Positions 8,188 through 17,073 of a DNA stretch of 64,000 nt are shown here, in pieces. Under the pieces are notes generated by a model, which saw only the letters and a list, made by a program, of their open reading frames with translations, was not told the DNA's origin and searched no databases. The DNA is from Castellaniella sp049671645 (GTDB lineage: Bacteria; Pseudomonadota; Gammaproteobacteria; Burkholderiales; Burkholderiaceae_B). The stretch spans positions 62,001-126,000 of the forward strand of contig NZ_JBATVG010000023.1 in NCBI RefSeq assembly GCF_049671645.1. Direction: 5' to 3'. Both the position numbers and the translations under genes were made by a program. Within the stretch, counting starts at the first letter, position 1; each line of letters starts with the position of its first letter.

Positions 8188-11100
8188 TCAGCGCAAGGTG
8201 CTGGCCAGCGTGCGGCGCACATCGTCTTCGTCCCGTCCCGTGCGGCGCACATAATCGGCCACCTGGTCGGCGCCGATATTGCCGACATTGAAATATTGAG
8301 ACTGCGGATGGCTGAAATAAAAACCGCAGACGCTGGACGCCGGCATCATCGCGAAGCCTTCAGTCAACTGCATGCCGATCTCCCCGCAATCCAGCAGGTC
8401 GAACATGGCGCGCTTGACAATGTGTTCCGGGCAGGCCGGGTAGCCGGGCGCCGGGCGGATACCCTGGTATTTTTCACCGATGATGTCCTCGTTGGGCATG
8501 TCCTCGTTCGGCACATAGCCCCACAGGTCGCGGCGCACCCGGGCATGCAGGGTTTCGGCGAAACCTTCGGCCAGGCGGTCCGCCAGGGCTTTCAACATGA
8601 TCACGGAATAGTCGTCACCGGCTTCCTGGAACTGCTTTTCATATTTTTCGATGCCGATGCCGCCGGTCACCGCAAACATGCCGATGTAATCGGTCACGCC
8701 GGAATCCTTGGGCGCGATGAAGTCGGCCAGGCATTTGTTGTCCACGCCGTCGCGCTTTTGCGTCTGCTGACGCACGCCGCGCCAGGTCAGCAGGACCTCG
8801 CTGCGAGTCTCGTCGCGGTAGATCTCGATGTCGTCGTCGTTGATGCTGTTGGCCGGGTAGAACGCCACGATGCCGTTGGCCGTCAGCCAGCGTCCCTCGA
8901 CGATGCGCTTCATCATGGCCCGGCCTTCCGCGTAGAGCTTGCTGGCCTCCTCGCCGACGACCTTGTCGGTCAGGATGGCGGGAAACTGCGCCATCAAGCC
9001 CCAGGATTGGAAGAACGGCGTCCAGTCCAGGAATTTCAGGATTTCGTGCAGATCGTAGTGCTGGAAGGTGCGCCGGCCAATGAATTTCGGCCGGGGCGGC
9101 GAGTAGCGGGCCCAGTCGATGGCGGGCTTGGCCGCACGAGCTTCCTCGATGGAGACCATGGGCGTGGCCTTGCGGTTGGCGTGGCGTTCGCGCACCAGTT
9201 CGTATTCGTCGGCGACTTCCTTCAAGTAGGTCTTGACCTGGTCGGACATCAGGCTGGTGGCCACCCCAACCGAACGGCTGGCGTCGGGCACGTAGATCAC
9301 CGGACCCTCGTAGTTGGGGGCGATCTTCACGGCCGTGTGCACCCGGCTGGTGGTGGCCCCGCCCACCAGCAGCGGGATGTTGCGTTCGCGGAAGTACGGG
9401 TCGCGCTGCATTTCAGACGCGACATAGGCCATTTCCTCCAGGCTGGGCGTGATCAGGCCGGACAGCCCGACCATGTCGGCGCCGACTTCCTTGGCCATGT
9501 CCAGGATCTTGGCGCACGGCACCATGACGCCCATATTGATGACTTCGAAGTTATTGCACTGCAGGACCACCGTGACGATGTTCTTGCCGATGTCATGCAC
9601 GTCGCCCTTGACGGTGGCGATGACCATCTTGCCCTTGGAGCGCACGTCGCCGCCGGCCTCTTCCAGAAGGCGCTTTTCTTCCTCGATGAAGGGCAGCAGA
9701 TGGGCGACGGCCTGCTTCATCACGCGCGCGGATTTGACCACCTGCGGCAGGAACATCTTGCCCGCGCCGAACAGATCGCCCACGACGTTCATGCCATCCA
9801 TCAGCGGCCCTTCGATGACTTCGATGGTGCGCCCGCCGGCCGCGTCGATTTCCAGGCGGACTTCTTCGGTGTCTTCGACGATGAAGGTCGTGATGCCATG
9901 CACCAGCGAATGGGTCAGGCGTTCGCGCACCGTGCCCTGGCGCCAGGCCAGATCTTCTTCTTTCTTGGTGCCCGCACCCCGGATGGTCTCAGCCAGCTCC
10001 ACCAGCCGCTCGGTCGAGGTGCGCTCGTCGGCCTGATCGGTCTTGCCGACCGGGTCGGGGCGATCCAGCACCACATCCTCGACCAGATCGCGCACCTGCT
10101 TGTCCAGTTCCGAATACACGCCCAGCTGGCCGGCATTGACGATGCCCATGGTCAGGCCGCACTGCACGGCGTAATACAGAAACACGGCGTGGATGGCCTC
10201 GCGCATGGCCTCGTTGCCGCGGAAGGAAAAGCTGACGTTGGAAATTCCGCCCGACACCCGGGCATGCGGCAGGTTTTCCGTGATCCAGCGGGTGCCGTCG
10301 ATGAAGTCCATCGCGTAGTGGTTGTGCTCGTCGAGCCCGGTGGCGATGGCGAACACATTGGGATCGAAGATGATGTCTTCGGGCGGGAAGCCCACCTGAT
10401 TGACCAGGATGTCATAGGCCCGGGCGCAGATGTCGATCCGGCGTTGCAGGCTGTCGGCCTGGCCCTCGGTATCAAACGCCATGACGACCACGGCCGCGCC
10501 ATACTTGCGGCACAGCTTCGCATGCTCGATGAAGGGGCCCTCGCCTTCCTTCATCGAAATGGAATTGACCACGCACTTGCCCTGCACGCAGCGCAAGCCG
10601 GCTTCGATGACCGGCCATTTGGAACTGTCGATCATCACCGGCACGCGGGAAATATCCGGTTCGGAAGCCAGCAGGTTCAAAAAGCGCGGCATGATGGCCA
10701 GGGCGTCGAGCATGCCCTCGTCCATATTGATGTCGATGATCTGGGCGCCGTTCTCGACCTGCTGACGGGCGACGGACAGGGCTTCGTCGAACTTTTCCTC
10801 GCGGATCAGGCGCAGGAACATCTTGCTGCCCGTCACGTTGGTGCGTTCGCCAACGTTGATGAACAGCGTGTCGCGGTCGAAATTCAAGGGCTCCAGGCCC
10901 GACAGGCGGGTCTTGACCGGAATGACCGGCGGCTGGCGCATCGGCAGATCGCGGACCTTGCGGGCGATTTCGCGGATATGGTCCGGCGTGGTGCCGCAGC
11001 AGCCGCCGACCACGTTCACCAGCCCGGCCTGGGCGAATTCCTCCAGCAGGCCGGAGGTGTCCGAGGGGGTCTCGTCAAAACCGGTTTCCGCCATGGGGTT

Positions 11101-11994
11101 GGGCAGGCCGGCATTGGGATAGACGCAGACGTAGGTGTCGCAGATCTTGGACAGTTCCGCCACGTAGGGTCGCATCAGGGCGGCGCCCAGGGCGCAGTTC
11201 AGACCGATGGTGACGGGCCGCGCATGACGCACGGAATTCCAGAAGGCCTCGACTGTCTGGCCCGACAGGATGCGCCCGGACGCATCGGTAACGGTGCCCG
11301 ACACCATGACGGGCAGCCGGATGTCGCGCTCCTCGAACACGGATTCGATGGCGAAGATGGCAGCCTTGGCGTTCAGAGTGTCGAAGATGGTTTCGACCAG
11401 CAGGATGTCCGCCCCGCCATCGATCAGGCCGTTGATCTGTTCGGTGTAGGCCACACGCAGTTCTTCAAACGTGACGTTGCGCGCGCCCGGGTCGTTGACG
11501 TCCGGCGACAGGGATGCGGTCTTGGGTTGCGGCCCCAGAGATCCCGCCACGAAGCGCGGATGGTCCGGCGTGGACACGGCGTCACAGGCCTCGCGGGCCA
11601 GCCGGGCGGCCGCCAGGTTCAGGTCGTAGGCGATGTCCAGCAGGCCGTAGTCGCCCTGCGCCACCCGGGTGGCGCCGAAGGTGTTGGTTTCGACGACGTC
11701 GGCGCCGGCTTCCAGGTAGGCCTGGTGGATTTCGCGGATGACGTCGGGTCGGGTCAGGGACAGCAGGTCGTTATTGCCTTTGACGTCGCGGTCATGATCC
11801 GCGAAGCGTTCCCCCCGGAAATCGGCTTCGGTGAGTTTGTATCGCTGGATCATGGTGCCCATGGCCCCATCCAGCACCACGATGCGCTTGCCCAGGAGGC
11901 GCACGAAATCGGCGCCCCGTGTGTAGGACTCTATGGGATAGGGCAGGACGGGATAGGACACGGCAGGATCCGATGACGATGGACAAACTTTCAT
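8188..11994 (-). CDS. metH: Cobalamin-dependent methionine synthase
   Basis: MetH transfers the methyl group of 5-methyl-THF to homocysteine through methylcobalamin. All four modules are present: homocysteine domain (LDGAMGTMIQ near residue 40, zinc cysteines in GLNCALGA and GGCCGT near 330), pterin domain (NVGERTNVTGSKMF), B12 domain with the His ligand in DVHDIGKN (about residue 798), and AdoMet reactivation domain ending RPAPGYPACPEHIVK and FYFSHPQSQYFNVG. At 1268 aa it is full length. The first roughly 30 residues are unlike E. coli MetH, so the true start may be further in. It neighbours the btuBF uptake genes, consistent with a B12-using cell that imports cobalamin. Confidence 0.97.
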   Translation of the reverse strand: MKVCPSSSDPAVSYPVLPYPIESYTRGADFVRLLGKRIVVLDGAMGTMIQRYKLTEADFRGERFADHDRDVKGNNDLLSLTRPDVIREIHQAYLEAGADVVETNTFGATRVAQGDYGLLDIAYDLNLAAARLAREACDAVSTPDHPRFVAGSLGPQPKTASLSPDVNDPGARNVTFEELRVAYTEQINGLIDGGADILLVETIFDTLNAKAAIFAIESVFEERDIRLPVMVSGTVTDASGRILSGQTVEAFWNSVRHARPVTIGLNCALGAALMRPYVAELSKICDTYVCVYPNAGLPNPMAETGFDETPSDTSGLLEEFAQAGLVNVVGGCCGTTPDHIREIARKVRDLPMRQPPVIPVKTRLSGLEPLNFDRDTLFINVGERTNVTGSKMFLRLIREEKFDEALSVARQQVENGAQIIDINMDEGMLDALAIMPRFLNLLASEPDISRVPVMIDSSKWPVIEAGLRCVQGKCVVNSISMKEGEGPFIEHAKLCRKYGAAVVVMAFDTEGQADSLQRRIDICARAYDILVNQVGFPPEDIIFDPNVFAIATGLDEHNHYAMDFIDGTRWITENLPHARVSGGISNVSFSFRGNEAMREAIHAVFLYYAVQCGLTMGIVNAGQLGVYSELDKQVRDLVEDVVLDRPDPVGKTDQADERTSTERLVELAETIRGAGTKKEEDLAWRQGTVRERLTHSLVHGITTFIVEDTEEVRLEIDAAGGRTIEVIEGPLMDGMNVVGDLFGAGKMFLPQVVKSARVMKQAVAHLLPFIEEEKRLLEEAGGDVRSKGKMVIATVKGDVHDIGKNIVTVVLQCNNFEVINMGVMVPCAKILDMAKEVGADMVGLSGLITPSLEEMAYVASEMQRDPYFRERNIPLLVGGATTSRVHTAVKIAPNYEGPVIYVPDASRSVGVATSLMSDQVKTYLKEVADEYELVRERHANRKATPMVSIEEARAAKPAIDWARYSPPRPKFIGRRTFQHYDLHEILKFLDWTPFFQSWGLMAQFPAILTDKVVGEEASKLYAEGRAMMKRIVEGRWLTANGIVAFYPANSINDDDIEIYRDETRSEVLLTWRGVRQQTQKRDGVDNKCLADFIAPKDSGVTDYIGMFAVTGGIGIEKYEKQFQEAGDDYSVIMLKALADRLAEGFAETLHARVRRDLWGYVPNEDMPNEDIIGEKYQGIRPAPGYPACPEHIVKRAMFDLLDCGEIGMQLTEGFAMMPASSVCGFYFSHPQSQYFNVGNIGADQVADYVRRTGRDEDDVRRTLASTLR

Positions 11995-12380
11995 TGTATC
12001 GCTGGCGGTTTGGATCTCATGAAAGGGCCATTCAGCAGGATCTCATCGCGGCATCAGGGGGCCGAGGGCGCCGGTCGCGTCTTGGCGGCTTCGCCGGATG
12101 TGGACGAGTAAGCTCCAACAGCGCCCCTCGGCCCCCTGATGCCACGATTGACGCAAAGAGGGGCATGCTGGGCATCGTGCGGCGAATTCGCAGCAGACGA
12201 AGGCCCCTGGCGGGAGTCGACCTGCGGTCGCGCACTATCGCCATTTGCCATACTGCGTATTTGTACCGGTCAGCCTGTAAAAACTGGCTTTTCCATAGCT
12301 GCTTCGCTATACTAGGGTTAACCCTATAGGTGTTTTCACCAGTCGCTCGACGACAAGCAAACATAATCAAGGAGAGCAGC
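11995..12380. other. Intergenic region between metH and the small-protein gene; long inverted repeat
   Basis: About 385 bases without a convincing gene. The main structure is an imperfect inverted repeat: arm 12050-12071 (GGCATCAGGGGGCCGAGGGC and two more bases) pairs with 12121-12143 with a single extra C, leaving a 49-base spacer. The right part (12240-12330) is AT-richer and holds the likely promoter of the small-protein gene. I see no SAM riboswitch before metH. Confidence 0.6.
12308..12326 (+). promoter_or_regulatory. Likely promoter -10 with overlapping 14-bp palindrome
   Basis: TATACT at 12308-12313 resembles a sigma70 -10 box; the -35 position (TGGCTT, 17 bases upstream) is weak. It overlaps by one base the perfect palindrome TAGGGTTAACCCTA (12313-12326), at the expected transcription start. 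This is the geometry of an operator for the 50-aa gene that starts 55 bases downstream. The binding protein is unknown. Confidence 0.45.
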
Positions 12381-12533
12381 ATGTTGGCACCCTTTTCGAA
12401 CTACCCCGTGAACGCAGCCTTTGAACGCATGATGGCGGAAGAACGCGCCGAGCGCGCGAACCGGCCGCAAGAAAGCCTGATGGCCCGCATCCTGGGCATC
12501 CTGTTCGGCGCCGGACGCCCCGCCCACGCCTGA
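12381..12533 (+). CDS. Small conserved-looking 50-aa protein, unknown function
   Basis: The ATG at 12381 is preceded by AAGGAG with 6 bases spacing, one of the best ribosome sites in the window, and a rho-independent terminator follows 40 bases after the stop. The product (MLAPFSNYPVNAAFERMMAE, a basic/acidic ERAERANRPQE stretch, then MARILGILFGAG) has an amphipathic or mildly hydrophobic C-terminal helix. I do not recognise the family. The own promoter-like region, strong ribosome site and own terminator argue for a real, independently transcribed small gene, possibly membrane-associated. Confidence 0.7.
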   Translation: MLAPFSNYPVNAAFERMMAEERAERANRPQESLMARILGILFGAGRPAHA

Positions 12534-12572
12534 TTGCGAACAGCAGGCGGCTCTCGCCGCCGTCACCGTGCC

Positions 12573-12596
12573 GGCCCCGCTTGAGCGGGGCTTTTT
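12573..12596 (+). terminator. Rho-independent terminator after the 50-aa gene
   Basis: Stem GCCCCGC / GCGGGGC with the loop TTGA, followed by five T residues. It isolates the small gene from the riboswitch-btuB transcript. Confidence 0.85.
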
Positions 12597-12684
12597 CGTG
12601 TCCGCCTGACTGCACGCTGCCACGCCACGATCGACGTCCTCGCCACGAGTAACGGCGTTTGCCGAAGCGCCCTTATAATGCCCC

Positions 12685-12860
12685 TCGAAACAGGTATGCC
12701 TGGGCGCCCATCCGCGCCTTGGCATCCAAACGGGAAACAGACGGTCCGTCACCGGACCCAGCTGTGCTGCCCCCGCAACGGTGCGCGCGACCTCCGGGCC
12801 CTTGGCCCGGCCCGCGCCAGCCCGATACCGGCCTGCTTCGATCTCCTGATTGCCTGCCGC
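12685..12860 (+). ncRNA. Cobalamin riboswitch upstream of btuB
   Basis: The leader contains the conserved cobalamin-aptamer blocks in order: GGCATCCAAACGGGAAACAG (12721-12740), then CTGTGCTGCCCCCGCAACGG (12762-12781), and the B12-box-like GCCAGCCCGATACCGGCC (12816-12833). It lies about 120 bases before the btuB start, so bound adenosylcobalamin should reduce btuB (and btuF) expression by ending transcription or blocking translation. Outer boundaries are approximate. A promoter should lie around 12640-12680, where CTTATAAT could be a -10. Confidence 0.9.
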
Positions 12861-12952
12861 GCCCGACTGCCGATCCATCCGGGCAGATCCATCACGGCCT
12901 GCAGGCGTTGATTATTCCGGCGTGCGGGGACGCGCGCCACACAGGGCCTGTC

Positions 12953-14860
12953 ATGACCATCCCATTTTCGCGGCGCACGCTCGCCGCCGCCGTCTGTCTC
13001 ATTCCTCTGGCCGCTACGGCCCAACCCGACACCGCAGCCATTCCCGCGCTGCAAGACATTGTCGTCACGCCCAGCCGCACCGCCGAACCGTTGTCCGAAG
13101 TGGTTGGCGATGTAACGGTGATCGGGCCAAAGCAATTGGCCGAGGCGCGCGGCGATAGTCTTGCCGAGATCATTGGGCGGGCACCGGGGGTGCAGTTCAC
13201 TTCGAACGGCGGGCCGCAGACCGTGACCAGCCTGTTCTTGCGAGGAGCGAACTCCAATCACACGCTGGTGCTGATCGACGGGATGCGGGTCAACGGCTCG
13301 ACCTGGGGCGGCGTCAATTTTCCCGCCATCGATCCGGCGACGGTCGAGCGCATCGAGATCCTGCGCGGCGCCGCCAGCAGTCTGTATGGGTCCGACGCGA
13401 TCGGCGGTGTGATCAACATCATCACGAAGCAAGGCGAGCAGGACCGCCCGCTGTCCGCCTGGGCGAACATCGGTTACGGCACCTACGAAACCGCCAAGTC
13501 CAGCCTGGGCCTGTCGGGCGCCGCCCAAGGCTGGGACTACAGCCTGTCGACCAGCGCGGCGAGCAGCAAGGGCTTCGACGCCCTGCGTCCGCGCAAAGCG
13601 AACAACACGCCCATCACCGGCCACGACCCGGACAAGGACGGCTACCGCAGCCATGCCGTTTCCGGCACGCTGGGCTATCGCTGGGCCGAAGGCCACCGGA
13701 TCGGCGTGACCGCCTACAACGGCTACACCGACGGCGACTATGACAACGAGTTCACGCCCTACCCAGACACCTACACGATCTTTCGCCAGCAAGCCTACAG
13801 TCTGAACAGCGCGGACAGGATCACGGACTGGTGGGACAGCGACCTGCGGTTCGGCTTCACCAAGGACAGCAACGACAATCGCAGCGATTCGTCCAGCGTA
13901 TTCAGTTCGCTCAAACGCCAATACAGCTGGACCAACACCTTCAGGCCGCTTGCCGATCACCGGATTTCCGTCCTGCTGGAACGCCAGGAAGAACGGGCTC
14001 AGAGCTCTAGCACGCGATACAGCCAGGAGGCGCGCGACACGAACGCGGCGGCGCTGATCTACAAGGGCAGAATCGACCGCCTGCATACCCAGGCCAGCGT
14101 GCGCAACGACAATATCTCGGGCTACGGCAACCAGGCCACGGGCAGCCTGGGGCTGGATTTCGACCTGACGGACGCCTGGCAGATCGGCGTCGCCGGCAAC
14201 ACGGGCTTTCATGCACCGACGTTCAATGATCTGTACTGGCCCCTGGCCTTCGGCTTCAAGGGCAACCCGAACCTCAAGCCGGAGAAATCGAAGAACGTCG
14301 AAGCGCACGTCCGCTACCAGACCGCGGCAACGCAACTGTCCCTGGTCTTGTACCGGAACCGGATCGAGAACCTCATCGATCCTTACAACTGCAGCGACCC
14401 CAGCGGCCCCTGCACGACGAAGAACGTCAGCCAGGCCACCATCCACGGCCTGACCCTGACCGGCCAGCACAACTTCGGCAATACCACCCTGCTGGCGAGC
14501 GCGGACTTCCTGGATCCGCGCAATGACGATCCACGGCCCGCGCAAGGCTTCACCCCTGCCGAGGGCTCCACCCTGCCACGACGCGCTCGTCAGGTCTTTC
14601 ACCTGGGCGTCGAACACCGCATCCAGGCGCTGAAGCTGGGCGCGGAATATCAATACACCGGCAACCGCTACGAAGACCTGGCCAACAGGACCCGCCTGGG
14701 CGGCTATTCCCTGGTCAACCTGACCGCCGCCTACGACTTCAGCAAGTCCCTGGGCGTGCAGGTGCGCTGGAACAACGTGCTGGACAAGGACTACGTGCTG
14801 GTGGACGGCTACAACACGCCGGGCTCCAACGTGTTCGTCAATCTGTCCTGGCGGATGTAG
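12953..14860 (+). CDS. btuB: TonB-dependent vitamin B12 outer-membrane receptor
   Basis: BtuB binds cobalamins outside the cell and passes them across the outer membrane with TonB energy. The start at 12953 gives a signal peptide (about residues 1-23), then a TonB box DIVVTPSRT at 35-43, plug-domain signatures (LRGANSNHTLVLIDGMRVNG, ERIEILRGAASSLYGSDAIG, GGVINIITK) and a beta barrel with calcium-loop-like Asp/Asn-rich segments. The 635-aa length fits. The frame is open further upstream through the riboswitch, but that part is not translated. The cobalamin riboswitch in front strongly supports the substrate. btuF follows after 2 bases. Confidence 0.95.
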   Translation: MTIPFSRRTLAAAVCLIPLAATAQPDTAAIPALQDIVVTPSRTAEPLSEVVGDVTVIGPKQLAEARGDSLAEIIGRAPGVQFTSNGGPQTVTSLFLRGANSNHTLVLIDGMRVNGSTWGGVNFPAIDPATVERIEILRGAASSLYGSDAIGGVINIITKQGEQDRPLSAWANIGYGTYETAKSSLGLSGAAQGWDYSLSTSAASSKGFDALRPRKANNTPITGHDPDKDGYRSHAVSGTLGYRWAEGHRIGVTAYNGYTDGDYDNEFTPYPDTYTIFRQQAYSLNSADRITDWWDSDLRFGFTKDSNDNRSDSSSVFSSLKRQYSWTNTFRPLADHRISVLLERQEERAQSSSTRYSQEARDTNAAALIYKGRIDRLHTQASVRNDNISGYGNQATGSLGLDFDLTDAWQIGVAGNTGFHAPTFNDLYWPLAFGFKGNPNLKPEKSKNVEAHVRYQTAATQLSLVLYRNRIENLIDPYNCSDPSGPCTTKNVSQATIHGLTLTGQHNFGNTTLLASADFLDPRNDDPRPAQGFTPAEGSTLPRRARQVFHLGVEHRIQALKLGAEYQYTGNRYEDLANRTRLGGYSLVNLTAAYDFSKSLGVQVRWNNVLDKDYVLVDGYNTPGSNVFVNLSWRM

Positions 14861-14862
14861 GC

Positions 14863-15717
14863 ATGGAACGGCCGATGGGCTTGCGCGGGATGCGACGACG
14901 CATCCTGGGCCTGGCGGCCGCAGCCTGCCTGTGCGCCGGCGCAGCCAGGGCGGCCGACACCACGCCTCGCATCATCACCCTGGCCCCCAGCGCGACCGAA
15001 CTGGTCTACGCAGCCGGGGCCGGCGCCGACATCGTCGGCACCGTGCTGCGCAGCGACTACCCTCCTGCGGCACGCGATATCCCGCGCATCGGCGATGGCG
15101 TGCAATACAGCGAGGAATCCGTACTGGCCCTGCGCCCCACGCTGGTGGTCGCCTGGTATCCGACCGATGCCAGCCGAGCGCTGGCCCGCCGGCTGCGGAC
15201 GCTGAACACCCCCCTGGTCTACGTCGACCCGAAAAGCCTGGACGACATCCCCGCCCTGATCCGGCAGCTGGGCGGACGACTGGGCACACAGCGCCAGGCC
15301 AACAGCGCCGCCGCAGCCTTGCAGCAGCGCATCGACCGCCTGCGTCCCGCGCCTGCGCCCGCGCAAACCGTCTTCATCGAGGTCAGCGCCGACCCCCTGT
15401 TCACCCTGGGCCGCGACCCGCTGGTCAACGACCTGCTGGCCCGCTGCGGCGGCATCAACCCCTACGCGGACAGCCGCGTGGCCGCGCCTCAGGTCAGCGT
15501 GGAATCCGTGCTGCACCTGAACCCACGGGTCCTGATCATGTCGCCCTACGGCGGCGAGACGCTGGCCGCCCGCACACGTTGGTGGGCCGATCACGGCCTG
15601 CCCGCCGCCCGGCAGGGCCGCATCTACGCCGTCGATCCCGACTGGCTGCATCGGCCGGGGCCGCGCCTGGTGGATGCGGCGGAGGCGATCTGCGCGGATC
15701 TGCGCAGCAGCCGCTGA
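14863..15717 (+). CDS. btuF: Cobalamin periplasmic-binding protein
   Basis: BtuF captures B12 in the periplasm and delivers it to a BtuCD ABC importer. A signal peptide (about residues 1-31, ending GAARA) precedes the class III binding-protein fold: ITLAPSATELVYAAGAG, GDGVQYSEESVLALRPTLVV, then ADPLFTLGRDPLVNDLLARCG. The gene begins 2 bases after btuB, so the riboswitch very likely controls both. btuC and btuD are not in this window and must be encoded elsewhere, or BtuF works with another permease. Starts at residues 5 and 10 are possible alternatives. Confidence 0.9.
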   Translation: MERPMGLRGMRRRILGLAAAACLCAGAARAADTTPRIITLAPSATELVYAAGAGADIVGTVLRSDYPPAARDIPRIGDGVQYSEESVLALRPTLVVAWYPTDASRALARRLRTLNTPLVYVDPKSLDDIPALIRQLGGRLGTQRQANSAAAALQQRIDRLRPAPAPAQTVFIEVSADPLFTLGRDPLVNDLLARCGGINPYADSRVAAPQVSVESVLHLNPRVLIMSPYGGETLAARTRWWADHGLPAARQGRIYAVDPDWLHRPGPRLVDAAEAICADLRSSR

Positions 15718-15726
15718 AGTTCACCG

Positions 15727-17073
15727 TCACCAAGGGGCCCGCCCGCCGGCATCGGCGCGCTTCTCGAATTCACTGCATAGATTCAAGGTTTTGACATCTC
15801 CCACCAGGGACAACCAACACCGCCCTGTGGTTTCCAAGAGGATACCCGGCAGCTTATAGCGTTTGGCAAGATAAGCTTCAATGGGCAGCAGCGCCTGATT
15901 CGGCCCAACCTCGCGGCGCGACTGGTTGATGGTCTCCAGAATCAGATCGGGATCCTGGCTGCTGCTCAGGTACCGATAATATTGCGTGAACGTCCAGACT
16001 GTCCGATTAGGACTGAGAAAACTGCGGACCAGGTAAGCATCCGATTTTTCTTTATTCCCCAACAAGAAATGCGCCATGGCAAGGCGATTGGTGACCGAAA
16101 CATTGCCCTCCAGGCTGAACGGCATCGGAGTCCGCTCAACACGTGCCAGACCGCGTCGAAGCGTAGCGGCACTCGTCGCCACCAACTGATTCATTCCGAA
16201 CAGATAATCCACCGAGGCAAAGCGGGGCGGCGCCTTGCCCAGCGCCCGACGACGCTCGTCTTTGGTCAGGCTTCCGGATGCCACAAGAACCGCCTTCAAT
16301 CGACTGTCGCGTTCTTGATAAACGCTGTCGTTCGCCCCAGTCCAGACCTTGCTGCATGCCTTAAGCCTCTTGTCGTCGAACTGCTGACCTCCGGCAGCGC
16401 AGACTGCCTCTGCGGATGAAGGGGGCACGGCATGCGAGCCATACTGCGCCAACTTTCTGATCGCCATTTTCAGACCTCGGACCGAATAGCCAGCCTTGAC
16501 CAGAAGATCTACCGCAAAAAGGTCCGCATCCGTTTCCTGCTTGATATTCCAGCGCTTGTAAATCAATCCCCGGGACACATCCTTGATGTAATCCTCCAAC
16601 ATGACCGAATAACCGCCAGCCCCTGCAATCCACCCCGCCGCGCTGACGGCGAATACGGAGGCATCCTGGACCATGCCCTTCACAGCATCCCAAGAATAGG
16701 CATGACCCAATTCATGCGCGATGATGGCCGCCAGCTCGTCTTCCGAGCCAGCCTGAGCCACAACGCCAGCTGACACAACCACCGTCTTCGTCGAAATCGA
16801 GTAGGCCTCGTAACCACTGAACGAATCCACAAGAACAACGCAGTCGCAAGGCTCGCCATGCGCAGCCTCCAGCTTGCCGCGAATCCCCTGAACATAGGCG
16901 ATCAATTCAGGGTCTCCAACCATGGTGCGGTCCATCTGATGCAGATACTGAGTGTCAATGACATTGACCTGGCGGTCATAGCCAACGACATCCTTACCCT
17001 TCCCTGTTCCCGGAATACCTGCACACCCGGCCAACAGCAGAAGAGGAAGAAGCAGCGAAAACACACGCATCAT
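15727..17073 (-). CDS. M48-family zinc metallopeptidase lipoprotein
   Basis: A 448-aa envelope protein with lipobox LLLLAGC (Cys17) and an M48 catalytic core: HELGH at residues 120-124 (HExxH zinc site with catalytic Glu) and the third ligand Glu in KQETDAD about 60 residues later. The long C-terminal half is helical and repeat-like (RLAMAHFLLGNKEKSDAYLV looks TPR-like). M48 lipoproteins such as BepA degrade or chaperone misfolded envelope proteins. The ATG at 17073 has GAAGGG 8 bases upstream and overlaps the stop of the small upstream gene (ATGA). Composition is visibly less GC-rich than btuF and thiG, suggesting a transferred three-gene unit. The 3' end converges on btuF with a 9-base gap. 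Confidence 0.85.
   Translation of the reverse strand: MMRVFSLLLPLLLLAGCAGIPGTGKGKDVVGYDRQVNVIDTQYLHQMDRTMVGDPELIAYVQGIRGKLEAAHGEPCDCVVLVDSFSGYEAYSISTKTVVVSAGVVAQAGSEDELAAIIAHELGHAYSWDAVKGMVQDASVFAVSAAGWIAGAGGYSVMLEDYIKDVSRGLIYKRWNIKQETDADLFAVDLLVKAGYSVRGLKMAIRKLAQYGSHAVPPSSAEAVCAAGGQQFDDKRLKACSKVWTGANDSVYQERDSRLKAVLVASGSLTKDERRRALGKAPPRFASVDYLFGMNQLVATSAATLRRGLARVERTPMPFSLEGNVSVTNRLAMAHFLLGNKEKSDAYLVRSFLSPNRTVWTFTQYYRYLSSSQDPDLILETINQSRREVGPNQALLPIEAYLAKRYKLPGILLETTGRCWLSLVGDVKTLNLCSEFEKRADAGGRAPW

Noticed and set aside
8296..11976. A 1226-codon open frame on the plus strand
   Set aside because: It is the antisense shadow of metH. Its product is a low-complexity His/Gln/Val/Asp-rich string with no domain, a typical result of high-GC codon bias on the opposite strand.
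12032..12382. A 116-codon minus-strand frame in the metH upstream gap
   Set aside because: It passes through the inverted repeat and the promoter region of the small gene; the product is Arg/Pro-rich with no domain and no good ribosome site.
12659..12952. N-terminal extension of btuB through the leader
   Set aside because: The open frame crosses the cobalamin riboswitch. The signal peptide and TonB box fit only a start at 12953.
15718..15726. A terminator between btuF and the M48 gene
   Set aside because: Only 9 bases separate the convergent genes and no stem with a T-run is visible; termination must occur inside the opposite gene or by Rho.
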